Below, piece after piece: positions 54,047 through 64,000 of a stretch of DNA of 64,000 bases. The DNA comes from Pinisolibacter aquiterrae (GTDB lineage: Bacteria > Pseudomonadota > Alphaproteobacteria > Rhizobiales > Ancalomicrobiaceae): positions 62,001 to 126,000 of the forward strand of contig NZ_JAFNIH010000044.1 of assembly GCF_019160155.1 (NCBI RefSeq). Reading direction: 5' to 3'. A program made the translations under genes and the position numbers. Positions within the stretch are counted from its first letter, which is position 1, and each line of letters opens with the position of its first letter. The notes below the pieces were generated by a model that had not been told where the DNA came from, searched no databases, and worked only from the letters and a program-made list of their open reading frames with translations.

Positions 54047-54985
54047 ATGCCGATCGCGTCGACGCCCTTTCTCGACAGTCTCGCCCGCGACGGCGCGCGC
54101 GTCGAGGCCATGTTGGCGCGACTGCTCGGCACGGAGGCGCTCGCCGAAGAGACGGTGCGCCCGGCGCGGCTGCTCGAGGCGATGCGCCATGCGGTGCTCG
54201 GCGGCGGCAAGCGTCTCCGGCCGTTCCTTCTGATCGAGGCGGCGCGGCTCTTCGGAGCCGAGGACGAGGGCGTGCTGCGCGCGGCGGCGGCGCTCGAGAT
54301 GGTCCATTGCTACAGTCTCGTCCACGACGATCTGCCGCAGATGGACGACGACGATCTGCGCCGGGGCCGGCCGACGGTCCATCGCGCCTTCGACGAGGCG
54401 ACCGCGATCCTCGCCGGCGACGCGCTCCTGACGCTCGCCTTCGACACTCTCGCCGATCCCGCGACCCACCACGACGCGGGCGTGCGGGCCGATCTGGTGG
54501 TGCGGCTGGCGCGGGCCTCGGGGCTCGGCGGCATGGTCGGCGGGCAGATGCTCGATCTGACGGCGGAGGGGCGGTGGAGCGCCGACGGCGCGGCGGCGAC
54601 GCTCGGTGACGGCGAGATCCGCCGGCTCCAGGCGATGAAGACCGGCGCGCTGCTGCGCTTTCCACTGGAGGCGGGGGCGATCATGGCGGGCGCGGCGGCG
54701 GCGGACGTCGCCCGGCTCGGCCGGTTCGGGGCGATGATCGGGCTCGCCTTCCAGATCGCCGACGATCTCCTCGACGTCGAGGCCTCGCCCGAGGCGATGG
54801 GCAAGGCGACCGGCAAGGACGCGGCGCGCGGCAAGGGCACGTTGGTGGCGCTGCACGGCGTCGCGGCGATGAAGGCGGAACTCGAGCGGTTGGTCGGCGC
54901 GGCGCAGGCCGAACTCGCGATCGACGGCGCGCGGGCGGAGATCCTGCGCGAGGCGGCGCGGTTCATCGCGGAACGGCGGAGTTGA
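54047..54985 (+). CDS. ispA: farnesyl diphosphate synthase (polyprenyl synthetase family)
   Basis: Condenses isopentenyl and dimethylallyl diphosphates to farnesyl diphosphate. The 312-residue product has GGGKRLRPFLL, the first Asp-rich motif DDLPQMD (94-100, with a run of Asp after it), GDALLTLAFD, and the second Asp-rich motif QIADDLLD (236-243). The chain-length positions fit a short-chain enzyme, so C15 product is likely. No exo-VII xseB is next to it. Its 3' end overlaps the lysR gene end by 23 bases on the other strand. Confidence 0.92.
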   Translation: MPIASTPFLDSLARDGARVEAMLARLLGTEALAEETVRPARLLEAMRHAVLGGGKRLRPFLLIEAARLFGAEDEGVLRAAAALEMVHCYSLVHDDLPQMDDDDLRRGRPTVHRAFDEATAILAGDALLTLAFDTLADPATHHDAGVRADLVVRLARASGLGGMVGGQMLDLTAEGRWSADGAAATLGDGEIRRLQAMKTGALLRFPLEAGAIMAGAAAADVARLGRFGAMIGLAFQIADDLLDVEASPEAMGKATGKDAARGKGTLVALHGVAAMKAELERLVGAAQAELAIDGARAEILREAARFIAERRS

Positions 54986-55886
54986 GACCCTCGGCGTGTC
55001 GATCGCCGCGCAGGTGATCGATCAGGGCGCGCAGCGCCGGCCGCATCTGCCGCCGCGACGGGTGATGGAGATGGAAGCCGGGGAAGACCGGCATCCATTC
55101 GGTCAGCACCGCCTCGAGCCGGCCGGCGGCGAGGTCGTCGCGGACCTGATCCTCGATCAGACAGCTCACTCCGAGCCCGGCGCGGGCCATCTCCGCCAGG
55201 ACGGCGCCGTCGTCGGCGACGATGCGCGGGCGCGGCAGCACGGTCTGGGCGCGGCCGTCGCGTTCGAATTCCCAACGATAGAGGGTGCCGTCGGCGAAGC
55301 GGCGCAGGAGGCCGGCCATGGGTTCCAGATCGCGCGGGGTCGCGGGGCGGCCGTGGGCGTCGAAGAAGCCGGGCGAGGCGACGACCACGAGGCGGAGCGG
55401 CGGGCCGATCGGCACGGCGATCATGTCGCGCTCGACGAACTCGCCGATGCGGATCCCGGCGTCGAAGCCCTCGGCGACGATGTCGACGCGGCGTTCGTCG
55501 ATCGAGAGGTCGAGTTCGATCTCGGGATGGGCGCGGGCGAAATCGGCGAGGCGGGCGGAGAGGCCGAGCATCAGCGCCGATCGCGGCGCGCCGAGGCGCA
55601 GGCGTCCGGCCGGCCGCTCCGGGCGATCGACCACTTCGGCGAGCGCGCCGCGAATCTCGTCGAAGGCCGGCGACAGCCGTCCGTAGAGGCGCCGGCCGGC
55701 GTCGGTCAGGGCGACCGAACGGGTGGTGCGGTTGAAGAGGCGCACGCCGAGTCGGACCTCGAGGCCGGCGACGGCATGGGAGATCGCCGAGGGCGAGACC
55801 CCGAGCGCGCGGGCCGCGGCGCGAAACGAGAGCGTGCGGGCGACGGCGGTGAAGTGATCGAGATCGGTGAGTTCGATCCGACTCAT
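54963..55886 (-). CDS. LysR-family transcriptional regulator
   Basis: The 307-residue product has the winged helix-turn-helix (LDHFTAVARTLSFRAAARALGVSPSAISHAVAGLEVRLG) and a LysR effector domain. The start is ATG 55886 (MSRIELTD); three further in-frame codons upstream are possible but poor. It is divergent from an aldo/keto reductase gene, which it probably controls, with the inverted repeat TCATT/AATGA (55883-55896) over its own start. Confidence 0.88.
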   Translation of the reverse strand: MSRIELTDLDHFTAVARTLSFRAAARALGVSPSAISHAVAGLEVRLGVRLFNRTTRSVALTDAGRRLYGRLSPAFDEIRGALAEVVDRPERPAGRLRLGAPRSALMLGLSARLADFARAHPEIELDLSIDERRVDIVAEGFDAGIRIGEFVERDMIAVPIGPPLRLVVVASPGFFDAHGRPATPRDLEPMAGLLRRFADGTLYRWEFERDGRAQTVLPRPRIVADDGAVLAEMARAGLGVSCLIEDQVRDDLAAGRLEAVLTEWMPVFPGFHLHHPSRRQMRPALRALIDHLRGDRHAEGLNSAVPR

Positions 55887-55896
55887 TGATGAATGA
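55883..55896. promoter_or_regulatory. inverted repeat at the lysR start, candidate operator
   Basis: TCATT-GATG-AATGA is a perfect inverted repeat, partly over the lysR start codon, in the 137-base region between the divergent genes. LysR proteins often autoregulate and bind interrupted dyads with a T-N11-A core. Prediction only. Confidence 0.4.
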
Positions 55897-56023
55897 TCCG
55901 AAACACGACATTGCGAAATCATGAGCTTATCAGAACGATCGCGCGCGGCTAGCCTCTCCCCACGATCTCTTCGGGGCCGATGACCTCCGCGCGGCCCGGG
56001 ATCCCTTCAGGAAGGAGCGCGGC

Positions 56024-57031
56024 ATGCGCACACGTCGTCTCGGTCAAGGTCTCGAGGTTTCCGCCATCGGTCTGGGATGCATGGGCATGAGCCATGCCTA
56101 TGGCGGCCAGGAGGAGGGAAAGTCGATCGCCACGCTCCGGCGGGCGGTGGAGATCGGCGTCACCTTCCTCGACACGGCCGAGGTCTACGGGCCCTACGAC
56201 AACGAGATCCTGCTCGGCAAGGCGCTCGGGGGCCTGCGCGACCGGGTGACGATCGCCACCAAGTTCGGCTTCCGCATCGCGCCGGAGGCGGCGGCGGGGG
56301 TCGACCGGATGATCGGGCTCGACGGCCGGCCGGAGAACGCCAAGCGGGTGGCGGAGGCGAGCCTGAAGCGGCTCGGTACCGACGTCATCGATCTCTTCTA
56401 TCTGCACCGGGTCGATCCGGACGTGCCGATCGAGGAGAGCGTCGGGGCGATGGGCGATCTCGTCCGCGCGGGCAAGGTGCGCTTCCTCGGCCTCTCGGAA
56501 GTCGACGCCGATCAGCTGCGCCGGGCGCATCGCGAGCATCCGATCGCCGCTCTCCAGAGCGAATGGTCTCTGTGGACGCGCGGCATCGAGGCGGAGATCC
56601 TGCCGGCCGCGCGGGAGCTCGGTGTCGGCGTGGTGCCGTTCGCGCCGCTCGGGCGGGGGTTCCTCGCCGGTTCGGTCACGACCACAGCGGATTTCGGTGA
56701 GGGCGACTTCCGCCGCAAGCTGCCGCGTTTCCAGGACGAGGCACTGGCGGCCAACGCCCGGTTCGTCGCGGTTCTCGACGAGATCGCCCGGGCGCACGGC
56801 ATCACCAAGGCGCAGCTGGCGCTCGCCTGGGTACTGGCCAAGGGCGAGGACGTGGTGCCGATCCCCGGCACGCGGCGGATCGAGCGGCTGGAGGAGAACG
56901 CGGCCGCCGTCGAGGTGAGGCTCTCGGCCGACGACGTCGCGACGATCGAGGCGGCGATCCCGCCCGAGGCGATCACCGGCGAGCGCTACTCGACGCAGAC
57001 CGCCGCCTGGGTGCCGAAGAAGCCGGCGTGA
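56024..57031 (+). CDS. aldo/keto reductase
   Basis: NADPH-dependent reductase of the AKR superfamily. The 335-residue product has the catalytic tetrad Asp50, Tyr55, Lys80 and His128 (FLDTAEVYG, ATKFGF, LFYLHRV), and the C-terminal cofactor-binding IPGTRRIERLEENAAA. The start is ATG 56024 with GGAAGGAG ahead. Divergent from a LysR regulator, which may sense the substrate. The substrate is unknown. Confidence 0.92.
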   Translation: MRTRRLGQGLEVSAIGLGCMGMSHAYGGQEEGKSIATLRRAVEIGVTFLDTAEVYGPYDNEILLGKALGGLRDRVTIATKFGFRIAPEAAAGVDRMIGLDGRPENAKRVAEASLKRLGTDVIDLFYLHRVDPDVPIEESVGAMGDLVRAGKVRFLGLSEVDADQLRRAHREHPIAALQSEWSLWTRGIEAEILPAARELGVGVVPFAPLGRGFLAGSVTTTADFGEGDFRRKLPRFQDEALAANARFVAVLDEIARAHGITKAQLALAWVLAKGEDVVPIPGTRRIERLEENAAAVEVRLSADDVATIEAAIPPEAITGERYSTQTAAWVPKKPA

Positions 57032-57038
57032 GACTGCT

Positions 57039-58283
57039 TCACTCGGCGGCGCGGCCCTTGCCGAAGCGGGTCTCGATGTAGTCGGCCACCATCGCCTCGA
57101 AGTCCTCGGCGATGGTGGCGCCCTTCAGCGTCGCCACCTTCTTGCCGTCGACGAAGACCGGGGCCGACGGGGCCTCGCCGGTGCCGGGCAGCGAGATGCC
57201 GATGTCGGCGTGCTTCGATTCGCCGGGGCCGTTGACGATGCAGCCCATCACCGCCACCTCGAGCCCCTCGACGCCGGGATATCTGGCGCGCCATTCCGGC
57301 ATCGAGACGCGGATGTGTTCCTGGATCTTGTGGGCGAGTTCCTGGAACACCGTCGAGGTCGTGCGTCCGCAGCCCGGGCAGGCGGCGACCACGGGGGCGA
57401 AGGTGCGGAAGCCCATGGTCTGCAGGAGTTCCTGGGCGGCGGTGACCTCCTTGGTGCGGTCGCCGCCGGGCTCGGGGGTCAGCGAATAACGGATGGTGTC
57501 GCCGATGCCCTGCTGCAGCAGGATGCCGAGCGCGGCGGAGGAGGCGACGAGCCCCTTGGAGCCCATGCCGGCCTCGGTGAGGCCGAGGTGGAGCGCATGG
57601 TTCGAGCGGGCGGCGATCTCGCAGGAGACCTTCACCAGATCCTGGATCTGGGAGACCTTGGCGGAGACGACGATGCGGTCGCGACCGAGACCGATCTCCT
57701 CGGCGAGTTCGGCGGAGAGCAGCGCCGACTGGACCATCGCCTCGTGCATCACCGCTCGGGCGGTGAGCGGCGCGCCCTTCGCGGCGTTCTCGTCCATCAG
57801 GCGGGTGAGGAGCTCCTGGTCGAGCGAGCCCCAGTTGACGCCGATCCGCACCGCCTTGCCGTGGCGGATCGCCTGTTCGACGATCGCGGTGAACTGACGA
57901 TCGCGCTTGTCCTTGAAGCCGACGTTGCCGGGATTGATCCGGTATTTGGCGAGCGCCTCGGCGCAGGCGGGGTGATCGGCGAGGAGCTTGTGGCCGATGT
58001 AGTGGAAATCGCCGATCAGGGGGACCGTCACGCCCCAGGCGTCGAGCCGGTCACGGATCTTGGGCACGGCGGCGGCGCTCTCGTCGCGATCGACGGTGAT
58101 GCGCACCAGTTCCGAGCCGGCGCGGGCGAGCGCGCGGACCTGTTCGGCGGTTCCCAGCACGTCGGCGGTGTCGGTGTTGGTCATCGACTGGACGACGATC
58201 GGTGCACCGCCGCCGATCACGACGCCGCCGACGTCGACGGCGACGGAGGTGCGGCGGGAGAGCGGCGTGGCGGTCGGGTACAT
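57039..58283 (-). CDS. ispG: 4-hydroxy-3-methylbut-2-enyl diphosphate synthase (flavodoxin)
   Basis: [4Fe-4S] enzyme of the MEP pathway. The 414-residue product has the cluster ligands Cys302, Cys305 (ACPGCGRTT) and Cys348 (GCIVNGPGE, with ligand Glu355), and the N-terminal barrel with SMTNTDTAD. The longer frame to 58343 is open, but ATG 58283 ([19 protein letters not shown]) fits the family and has GGAG ahead. Convergent with the aldo/keto reductase gene with 7 bases between. Confidence 0.96.
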   Translation of the reverse strand: MYPTATPLSRRTSVAVDVGGVVIGGGAPIVVQSMTNTDTADVLGTAEQVRALARAGSELVRITVDRDESAAAVPKIRDRLDAWGVTVPLIGDFHYIGHKLLADHPACAEALAKYRINPGNVGFKDKRDRQFTAIVEQAIRHGKAVRIGVNWGSLDQELLTRLMDENAAKGAPLTARAVMHEAMVQSALLSAELAEEIGLGRDRIVVSAKVSQIQDLVKVSCEIAARSNHALHLGLTEAGMGSKGLVASSAALGILLQQGIGDTIRYSLTPEPGGDRTKEVTAAQELLQTMGFRTFAPVVAACPGCGRTTSTVFQELAHKIQEHIRVSMPEWRARYPGVEGLEVAVMGCIVNGPGESKHADIGISLPGTGEAPSAPVFVDGKKVATLKGATIAEDFEAMVADYIETRFGKGRAAE

Positions 58284-58598
58284 GGACAGGCTCCGGCGGA
58301 GGTTCGATGAGGCGAGATGTCGCCCTCGCGGCCGCGCCGTCAAGGGCGTCGACGTCTCGGTCGGACGGGAAATCCCACCAGGACCGTCTCCACGCGACCT
58401 GCGAAGGGAAGAGCGGCCGGGCGATCGGGCCGGGCGAAGCCGTCGCGAGGCGCGGGGAGGCCGCCGACGCGGATCGATCCCATGGCGTCGGACGGTACGA
58501 ACGCGGGTTGCGGTGCCGGTCTCGATGCGACAGGCTGCGAGGTGGAGCGACGCGGTCGCTTCGCGGCTTCGCGCTTCTCTTCAACGGAAATCCGAGCC
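58284..58598. other. 315-base ispG-antiporter gap
   Basis: This divergent gap must hold the promoters of ispG and the antiporter. I see no clear -10/-35 pair, no long inverted repeat and no open frame with coding character. Ribosome sites of both genes are at the two ends. Confidence 0.4.
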
Positions 58599-59723
58599 AT
58601 GTCCTCACCCGACACTCCACCCGGCGCGCGCGCCGCTTGGTCACGGTTTCTCCATGGGCGTTCCGCGCCGCCGGTGCTGCTCGCCTATGCGGTGGCGATG
58701 CTCGCCTTCGGGGCACGTCTCTCCACGCTGCCGGTGCTGGGGTCGGTGCTGCCCATCGTCGAATTGACCATGCTGATTCTGGCGGTCGCGGTGGCGGTCC
58801 ATCACGCCGAGACCATCGCCCATCGGCTCGGCGAGCCCTACGGCACGCTGGTGCTGACGATGGCGGTGACGGTGATCGAATGTTCGCTGATCCTGGCGGT
58901 GATGCTGTCGGGCGACGGCAACGCGACCCTGGCGCGCGATACCGTGTTCTCGGTGATCATGCTGGTGTGCAACGGACTCGTCGGCCTGTGCTTCCTGATC
59001 GGTGGCTTGCGCTGGGGCGAGCAGACGTTTCGCACCACCAGTGCGCGGGCCTATCTGATGGTGCTGGTGCCGTTCGGCGTGCTGACCATGGTGCTGCCCG
59101 GATTCACCACCTCGGCGGCGGGCCCGTTCTATTCGACGGCGCAGATCGCGTTCGTGTCGATGGTCACGCTCGCGCTCTACGGGATCTTTCTCTACGTCCA
59201 GACCGTGCGTCACCGCGGGTTCTTCGACGTCGAGGGTGGCGAGGGCGGCGCGGAGACGGAACCGAGCATGGCCTCCGCGACGATGCCCTATGCGCTCCTC
59301 GGGATCGCCTTGATCGCGATCGTCCTGCTCGCCAAGAGTTTCGCGGCGTCGATCGCCTTCGCCGTGGCGGCGATCGGGGCGCCGCCGGCGATCGTCGGCG
59401 TCCTGGTGGCGCTGTTGGTGTTGCTGCCGGAGAGCGTCGCGGCGATCCAGGCGGCCCGCGCCGATCAGCTCCAGCGCAGCATCAATCTGGCGCTCGGGTC
59501 GTCGCTCGCCACCATCGGGTTGACGTTTCCGGCGGTCGGAGCGTTGTCTCTGGTGCTCGGCAAGCCGTTGGTGCTGGCGCTCGGGCCGACCGAGATGGTG
59601 CTGCTGGTCCTCACCCTCGTCGTCTCGATGGTGACCTTTTCGGGCGGGCGCACCAACATCCTGTCCGGCTCGGTCCATCTGGTGCTGCTCGCCACCTTCG
59701 TCTTCCTGATCTTCGTGCCGTGA
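58599..59723 (+). CDS. calcium/cation:proton antiporter (ChaA-like)
   Basis: Inner-membrane antiporter of the CaCA superfamily. The 374-residue product has about 11 membrane segments in two inverted repeats, with the alpha-motif VAVHHAETIAHRLGEPYGTLVLTMAVTVIECSLI and the second LLPESVAAIQAARADQLQRSINLALGSSLATIGLTFPAVG. Asp/Glu in these segments are the cation sites. ChaA of E. coli exchanges Ca2+, Na+ or K+ for protons; here the ion is not clear. ATG 58599 follows a weak GGAAA site. Confidence 0.88.
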   Translation: MSSPDTPPGARAAWSRFLHGRSAPPVLLAYAVAMLAFGARLSTLPVLGSVLPIVELTMLILAVAVAVHHAETIAHRLGEPYGTLVLTMAVTVIECSLILAVMLSGDGNATLARDTVFSVIMLVCNGLVGLCFLIGGLRWGEQTFRTTSARAYLMVLVPFGVLTMVLPGFTTSAAGPFYSTAQIAFVSMVTLALYGIFLYVQTVRHRGFFDVEGGEGGAETEPSMASATMPYALLGIALIAIVLLAKSFAASIAFAVAAIGAPPAIVGVLVALLVLLPESVAAIQAARADQLQRSINLALGSSLATIGLTFPAVGALSLVLGKPLVLALGPTEMVLLVLTLVVSMVTFSGGRTNILSGSVHLVLLATFVFLIFVP

Positions 59724-59766
59724 GAGCGGTCGCGTTCGGGCATGGCGGGTCGGCCCTCGTCCGGTC

Positions 59767-59794
59767 TTGCGCCGAAGCGCGTTCCGGCTAGAGT
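59767..59794 (+). promoter_or_regulatory. predicted argG promoter
   Basis: TTGCGC and TAGAGT are 16 bases apart, about 50 bases before the argG start. The elements resemble those before typA and fdxA. Confidence 0.45.
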
Positions 59795-59843
59795 GCCGGC
59801 CGAATTTCGCCCTTTCGCTCAAGCAATCCAGAGGACCGTCCGA

Positions 59844-61070
59844 ATGGCCGTGGAGAACGTCAAGAAGGTGGTGTTGGCCTATTCCGGTGGCCTCGACACC
59901 TCGATCATCCTGAAGTGGCTGCAGGTGACCTACGGCTGCGAAGTCGTCACCTTCACCGCCGACCTCGGTCAGGGCGAGGAGCTGGAGCCGGCGCGCAAGA
60001 AGGCCGAGATGCTCGGCATCAAGGAGATCTTCATCGACGATCTGCGCGAGGAGTTCGTTCGGGACTACGTCTTCCCGATGTTCCGCGCCAATGCCGAATA
60101 CGAGGGCCTCTACCTGCTCGGCACCTCGATCGCGCGGCCGCTGATCGCCAAGCGCCAGATCGAGATCGCGCGCGCCGTCGGCGCCGACGCGGTCTGCCAC
60201 GGCGCCACCGGCAAGGGCAACGATCAGGTCCGCTTCGAGCTCGGCTATTATGCGCTGGAGCCCGACATCAAGGTGATCGCGCCGTGGCGCGAGTGGGACT
60301 TCAAGTCGCGCGAGGCCCTGATCGACTTCGCCGAGAAGCATCAGATCCCGATCGCCAAGGACAAGCGTGGCGAGGCGCCGTTCTCGGTCGACGCCAACCT
60401 CCTGCACTCCTCCTCGGAGGGCAAGTTGCTCGAGGATCCGTGGATCGAGCCGCCGGAATACGTCCACATGCGGACGATCTCGCCCAAGGACGCGCCGGAC
60501 GTGGCGACCGAGATCACCGTCACCTTCGAGAAGGGCGACGCGGTCGCCATCGACGGCGTGGCGATGAGCCCGGCGACGCTGCTCACCAAGCTCAACGAAC
60601 TCGGCCGCGACAACGGCATCGGCCGGCTCGATCTGGTCGAGAACCGCTTCGTCGGCATGAAGTCGCGCGGCGTCTACGAGACCCCCGGCGGCACCATCCT
60701 GCTGCAGGCGCATCGCGGCATCGAATCGATCACGCTCGATCGCGGCGCGGCCCATCTCAAGGACGAGCTGATGCCGCGCTACGCGGAGCTGGTCTACAAC
60801 GGCATGTGGTTCTCGCCCGAGCGCGAGATGCTGCAGGCGCTGATCGACAAGAGCCAGGAAGCCGTCACCGGCGACGTCCGGCTCGAGCTCTACAAGGGCA
60901 ACGTCCGCGTCACCGGCCGCCGTTCGCCCTATTCGCTCTACGACCAGGAGCTGGTCACCTTCGAGGAAGGCAAGGTCGCCTACGACCATCGCGACGCCGC
61001 CGGCTTCATCAAGCTCAACGCGCTGCGCCTGCGCACGCTCGGCCGTCGCAAGAACCGCATGGGCGTGTGA
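59844..61070 (+). CDS. argG: argininosuccinate synthase
   Basis: ATP-dependent joining of citrulline and aspartate in arginine synthesis. The 408-residue product has the ATP pyrophosphatase P-loop AYSGGLDTS (12-20), [13 protein letters not shown], and [27 protein letters not shown]. The start is ATG 59844 after AGAGGACC. Monocistronic, with a promoter ahead and terminator behind. Confidence 0.98.
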   Translation: MAVENVKKVVLAYSGGLDTSIILKWLQVTYGCEVVTFTADLGQGEELEPARKKAEMLGIKEIFIDDLREEFVRDYVFPMFRANAEYEGLYLLGTSIARPLIAKRQIEIARAVGADAVCHGATGKGNDQVRFELGYYALEPDIKVIAPWREWDFKSREALIDFAEKHQIPIAKDKRGEAPFSVDANLLHSSSEGKLLEDPWIEPPEYVHMRTISPKDAPDVATEITVTFEKGDAVAIDGVAMSPATLLTKLNELGRDNGIGRLDLVENRFVGMKSRGVYETPGGTILLQAHRGIESITLDRGAAHLKDELMPRYAELVYNGMWFSPEREMLQALIDKSQEAVTGDVRLELYKGNVRVTGRRSPYSLYDQELVTFEEGKVAYDHRDAAGFIKLNALRLRTLGRRKNRMGV

Positions 61071-61094
61071 GCGCATCCTCCGCGACGATGTTCG

Positions 61095-61135
61095 AGAGGG
61101 CGGCGATCCCGACGGGGTCCCGCCCTCTTCGTTTC
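61095..61135 (+). terminator. terminator of argG
   Basis: AGAGGGCGG (61095-61103) pairs with CCGCCCTCT (61120-61128), extended by GATCCC/GGGGTC around a GAC loop. TCGTTTCT follows, a weak T run. Confidence 0.75.
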
Positions 61136-61143
61136 TCCGTCTC

Positions 61144-62340
61144 TCAGCGGCGCGGGACGAAGAGGAAGGTGGCCAGCGCGAGAGCCTGCATGGCCGGGAA
61201 CACCACCTGGAGCGCGATCACCGGGTCGACGAAGAGGGCGCCGAGGAGACCGCCGAGAAAGCCCGATCCCATCTGCACGAAGCCGAGCAGCGAGGAGGCC
61301 GATCCCGCCACCTTGGGGAAGGGCGCGAGGACGGCGGTGGTCAGCGCCGGGATGACCAGGGCGATCGAAAAGGCATAGACGGCGATCGGCGCCATCACCG
61401 TCGCCCAACTCGGATCGACCACGTGTTCGAGCAGGAGCGTTCCGCAGGCGCCGACGGCGGCGACGGCGAGGCCGGGCAGGACCAGCCGCTCGGCGCCGAT
61501 CCGGTTCATCAGCTTGCGGGCGGTGAGGCCGCCGAGGAAATAGGAGCCGGTCTGGGCGAGCATGCCGAGGCCGAACAGGGTCGGATCCATGCCGACGCGC
61601 CCGATCAGCACGAAGGGCAGCAGCGTGCCGAGCGCGTAGATCGAGCCGACCGAGACGCCGAGGGTCAGCGCCGGCCGCAGGAAGCGCGGATCGACGGCGA
61701 GGCCGGCATAGGTCGACATCACGCGGGTCGGACGGGCGAGGTCGCGGTCGGGCGCCCGATTGGTCTCCGGCAGGAAGATCTGCACCACGGCGACGGCGGC
61801 GACCGCGATCACCACCATCACCACGAAGATCGCCCGCCAGCCGGCGATCGACAGCACGACGCCGCCGAGCGTCGGGGCGATCGCCGGGCCGATCGACAGG
61901 ACGATGCCGATGGCGTTCAGAACCCGCGCCGATTCCTGGCCGCTGAAGAGATCGCGGACGACGGCGCGCGACACCGAGATGCCGACGGCGGCGCCGATGC
62001 CCTGGAGGAGGCGGGCGGCGACGAGGATCTCGACGGTCGGGGCGAACAGGGCGGCGAGGCCGCCGAGGCCGTAGAGCGCGAGAAAGAGGAAGGTGATCGG
62101 CCGCCGCCCGAAGGCGTCGGAGAGGGGGCCGCAGACCAGCTGGGCGACGGCGAAACCGGCGAAATAGGCGGTCAACGTCGTCTTCACCATGGCCATCGTG
62201 GTGTCGAAGACGCCGACGAGGGTCGGCATGGCCGGCGTGTAGAGCGCCATGGAGATCGAGCCGAGCGCGGTCAGGAGCGCGCCGATGACGGCGGCGCGCG
62301 CGGTCGACATGCGCGGCGTGGGGGCGTCGGGCGTGGTCAT
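61144..62340 (-). CDS. MFS drug exporter (Bcr/CflA-like)
   Basis: The 398-residue product has 12 membrane segments and the MFS motif A GPLSDAFGRRPITFLF after TM2, with the DHA1-type motif C IGIVLSIGPAIAPTLGGVV. It belongs to the Bcr/CflA efflux group (bicyclomycin, chloramphenicol type), substrate unknown. The start ATG 62340 overlaps the marR stop (ATGA), so the regulator and pump are coupled. Convergent with argG. Confidence 0.9.
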   Translation of the reverse strand: MTTPDAPTPRMSTARAAVIGALLTALGSISMALYTPAMPTLVGVFDTTMAMVKTTLTAYFAGFAVAQLVCGPLSDAFGRRPITFLFLALYGLGGLAALFAPTVEILVAARLLQGIGAAVGISVSRAVVRDLFSGQESARVLNAIGIVLSIGPAIAPTLGGVVLSIAGWRAIFVVMVVIAVAAVAVVQIFLPETNRAPDRDLARPTRVMSTYAGLAVDPRFLRPALTLGVSVGSIYALGTLLPFVLIGRVGMDPTLFGLGMLAQTGSYFLGGLTARKLMNRIGAERLVLPGLAVAAVGACGTLLLEHVVDPSWATVMAPIAVYAFSIALVIPALTTAVLAPFPKVAGSASSLLGFVQMGSGFLGGLLGALFVDPVIALQVVFPAMQALALATFLFVPRR

Positions 62341-62789
62341 CGACCGGCCTCCGGCAAGGCCACGAGATTGGCGCGGACCCGGATCAGGAGCCGGCGCAAC
62401 GTCTCGATCTCCTCCGGCGTCGAGCCGAGCATGGGGGCGGCGCGCACCGTCTCGGAGACCTCGCGCATGCGGGCGAGCGTCGCCTCTCCGATCGGGGTCG
62501 GGAAGATCTGCTTGGCGCGGCGGTCGTCGGGATCGGCGCGGCGTTCGACCAGATCCTTGGCGACCAGGCGATCGAGATGGCCGACGAGCGTCATCGGCTC
62601 GATGTGGAGCCGCTCGGCCAATGCCGCCTGACGCAGGCCGGGATGACCGATCAGGGTGGAGAGGACCCGCATCTCGGCGGCGGTGAAGTCGAGGTCGGCG
62701 GCGCGCAGCGCGGCCTCGAGCCGCCGCCAGAACAGGCGGGCGACGTCGGAGAAGAGGAGGCCGATCGGCTCCTCCTGGGTCGGGGTCAT
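62337..62789 (-). CDS. MarR-family transcriptional regulator
   Basis: The 150-residue product is a winged helix protein: LDFTAAEMRVLSTLIGHPGLRQAALAERLHIEPMTLVGHLDRLVAKDLVERRADPDDRRAKQIFPT is the MarR DNA-binding core with the DDRR wing. It probably represses itself and the coupled drug exporter, with release by a ligand. The start is ATG 62789 with GGGAGGGTCTC nearby. Promoter predicted at 62819-62846. Confidence 0.92.
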   Translation of the reverse strand: MTPTQEEPIGLLFSDVARLFWRRLEAALRAADLDFTAAEMRVLSTLIGHPGLRQAALAERLHIEPMTLVGHLDRLVAKDLVERRADPDDRRAKQIFPTPIGEATLARMREVSETVRAAPMLGSTPEEIETLRRLLIRVRANLVALPEAGR

Positions 62790-62818
62790 GGGAGGGTCTC
62801 AATTCATTCGGGAAGCAT

Positions 62819-62846
62819 AAAATAAGGGATCCATATCACTTGTCGA
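62819..62846 (-). promoter_or_regulatory. predicted marR-exporter promoter
   Basis: On the minus strand TCGACA and TATTTT are 16 bases apart with AT-rich DNA between and a GGATCC centre. A MarR operator could lie here, but no clear dyad is seen. Confidence 0.4.
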
Positions 62847-62913
62847 GTCGGTCGTTCTTTCGTCACGACGATGTGAGAGGTGAGGAGCCTTTCTCGCCGA
62901 TCGTCCCTCGCGC

Positions 62914-62942
62914 TTGCGAAAAACGGCCGGAAAGGTTAGAGA
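62914..62942 (+). promoter_or_regulatory. predicted typA promoter
   Basis: TTGCGA and TAGAGA are 17 bases apart, 88 bases before the typA start. The -35 is of the TTGC type shared with the argG and tRNA promoters here. Confidence 0.4.
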
Positions 62943-63029
62943 CGGCGCAATCCGTGAAGGTTCACAAGAGATACACGCGGGCGGGCGCGCGCAGAGCGCG
63001 CACGAACCCCGTAACCGGCAGGCGTTCCC

Positions 63030-64000
<971 letters not shown>

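Overview
The window is a stretch of chromosome from a GC-rich alphaproteobacterium, most likely of the order Hyphomicrobiales (Rhizobiales). This rests on gene order (mnmE-mnmG-rsmG-parA-parB; holA-lptE-leuS; ffh-rpsP-rimM-trmD-rplS; hemC-hemD-mitofilin-hemY against tsaD-gpsA) and on protein types typical of the group: an RpoH with the QKALFFNLR-type box, CarD, FdxA, an Omp25-like porin and a SUV3-like helicase. I do not name a genus. Nearly everything is core chromosomal material. I see no insertion sequence, prophage, CRISPR array or integrated element.

Layout. 1-5.3 kb: end of mnmE, mnmG, rsmG and the parAB partition genes with two parS-like sites, so this end probably lies near the replication origin. 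5.4-9.6 kb (minus): holA, lptE, leuS. 9.9-14.4 kb: PLP homeostasis protein, L,D-transpeptidase, tRNA-Thr, leuC, D-lactate dehydrogenase. 14.8-21.4 kb: SUV3-like helicase with an RGG-rich tail, S4 RNA-binding protein, FdxA, CarD, RpoH. 21.5-26.5 kb: M48 protease and SNase-like pair, tRNA-Arg, Omp25-like porin, nitronate monooxygenase-like enzyme, VOC protein. 26.6-30 kb: an overlapping ubiD-ubiX-nnrS operon behind a perfect FNR/FixK-type box. 30-34 kb: tRNA-Gly, prolyl-tRNA editing protein, thioredoxin-TPR protein, LON-domain protein, Trm112-like protein and a broken cyanase gene. 34-43.6 kb: ftsY-mtaB-dapF (minus), then ffh and the rpsP-rimM-trmD-rplS ribosomal cluster. 43.7-48.8 kb (minus): hemC, a single reading frame joining HemD to a mitofilin (Mic60-like) protein, and a HemY-like TPR protein. 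49-57 kb: tsaD, gpsA, small conserved genes, rpmF, a farnesyl diphosphate synthase, a LysR regulator and an aldo/keto reductase. 57-64 kb: ispG, a cation/proton antiporter, argG, a marR-MFS pair and the start of typA.

How the genes connect. Many serve translation: tRNA modification (mnmE/mnmG at U34, tsaD then mtaB at A37, trmD at G37), ribosome assembly (rsmG, rimM, rpsP, rplS, rpmF, typA) and protein targeting (ffh with its receptor ftsY). Isoprenoid synthesis (ispG, ispA) and tetrapyrrole synthesis (hemC, hemD) are also represented. The ubiD-ubiX-nnrS operon looks like a low-oxygen or nitric-oxide response unit.

Points that stand out: the in-frame HemD-mitofilin fusion with a strong internal start site; the cyanase gene stopped by TGA at a conserved Trp codon; the FNR-type box before ubiD-ubiX-nnrS; parS-like sites, one written into rsmG codons; a hairpin that hides the ribosome binding site of a VOC gene; a terminator-like leader before the porin; and the long fdxA-carD gap with a possible 41-residue protein.
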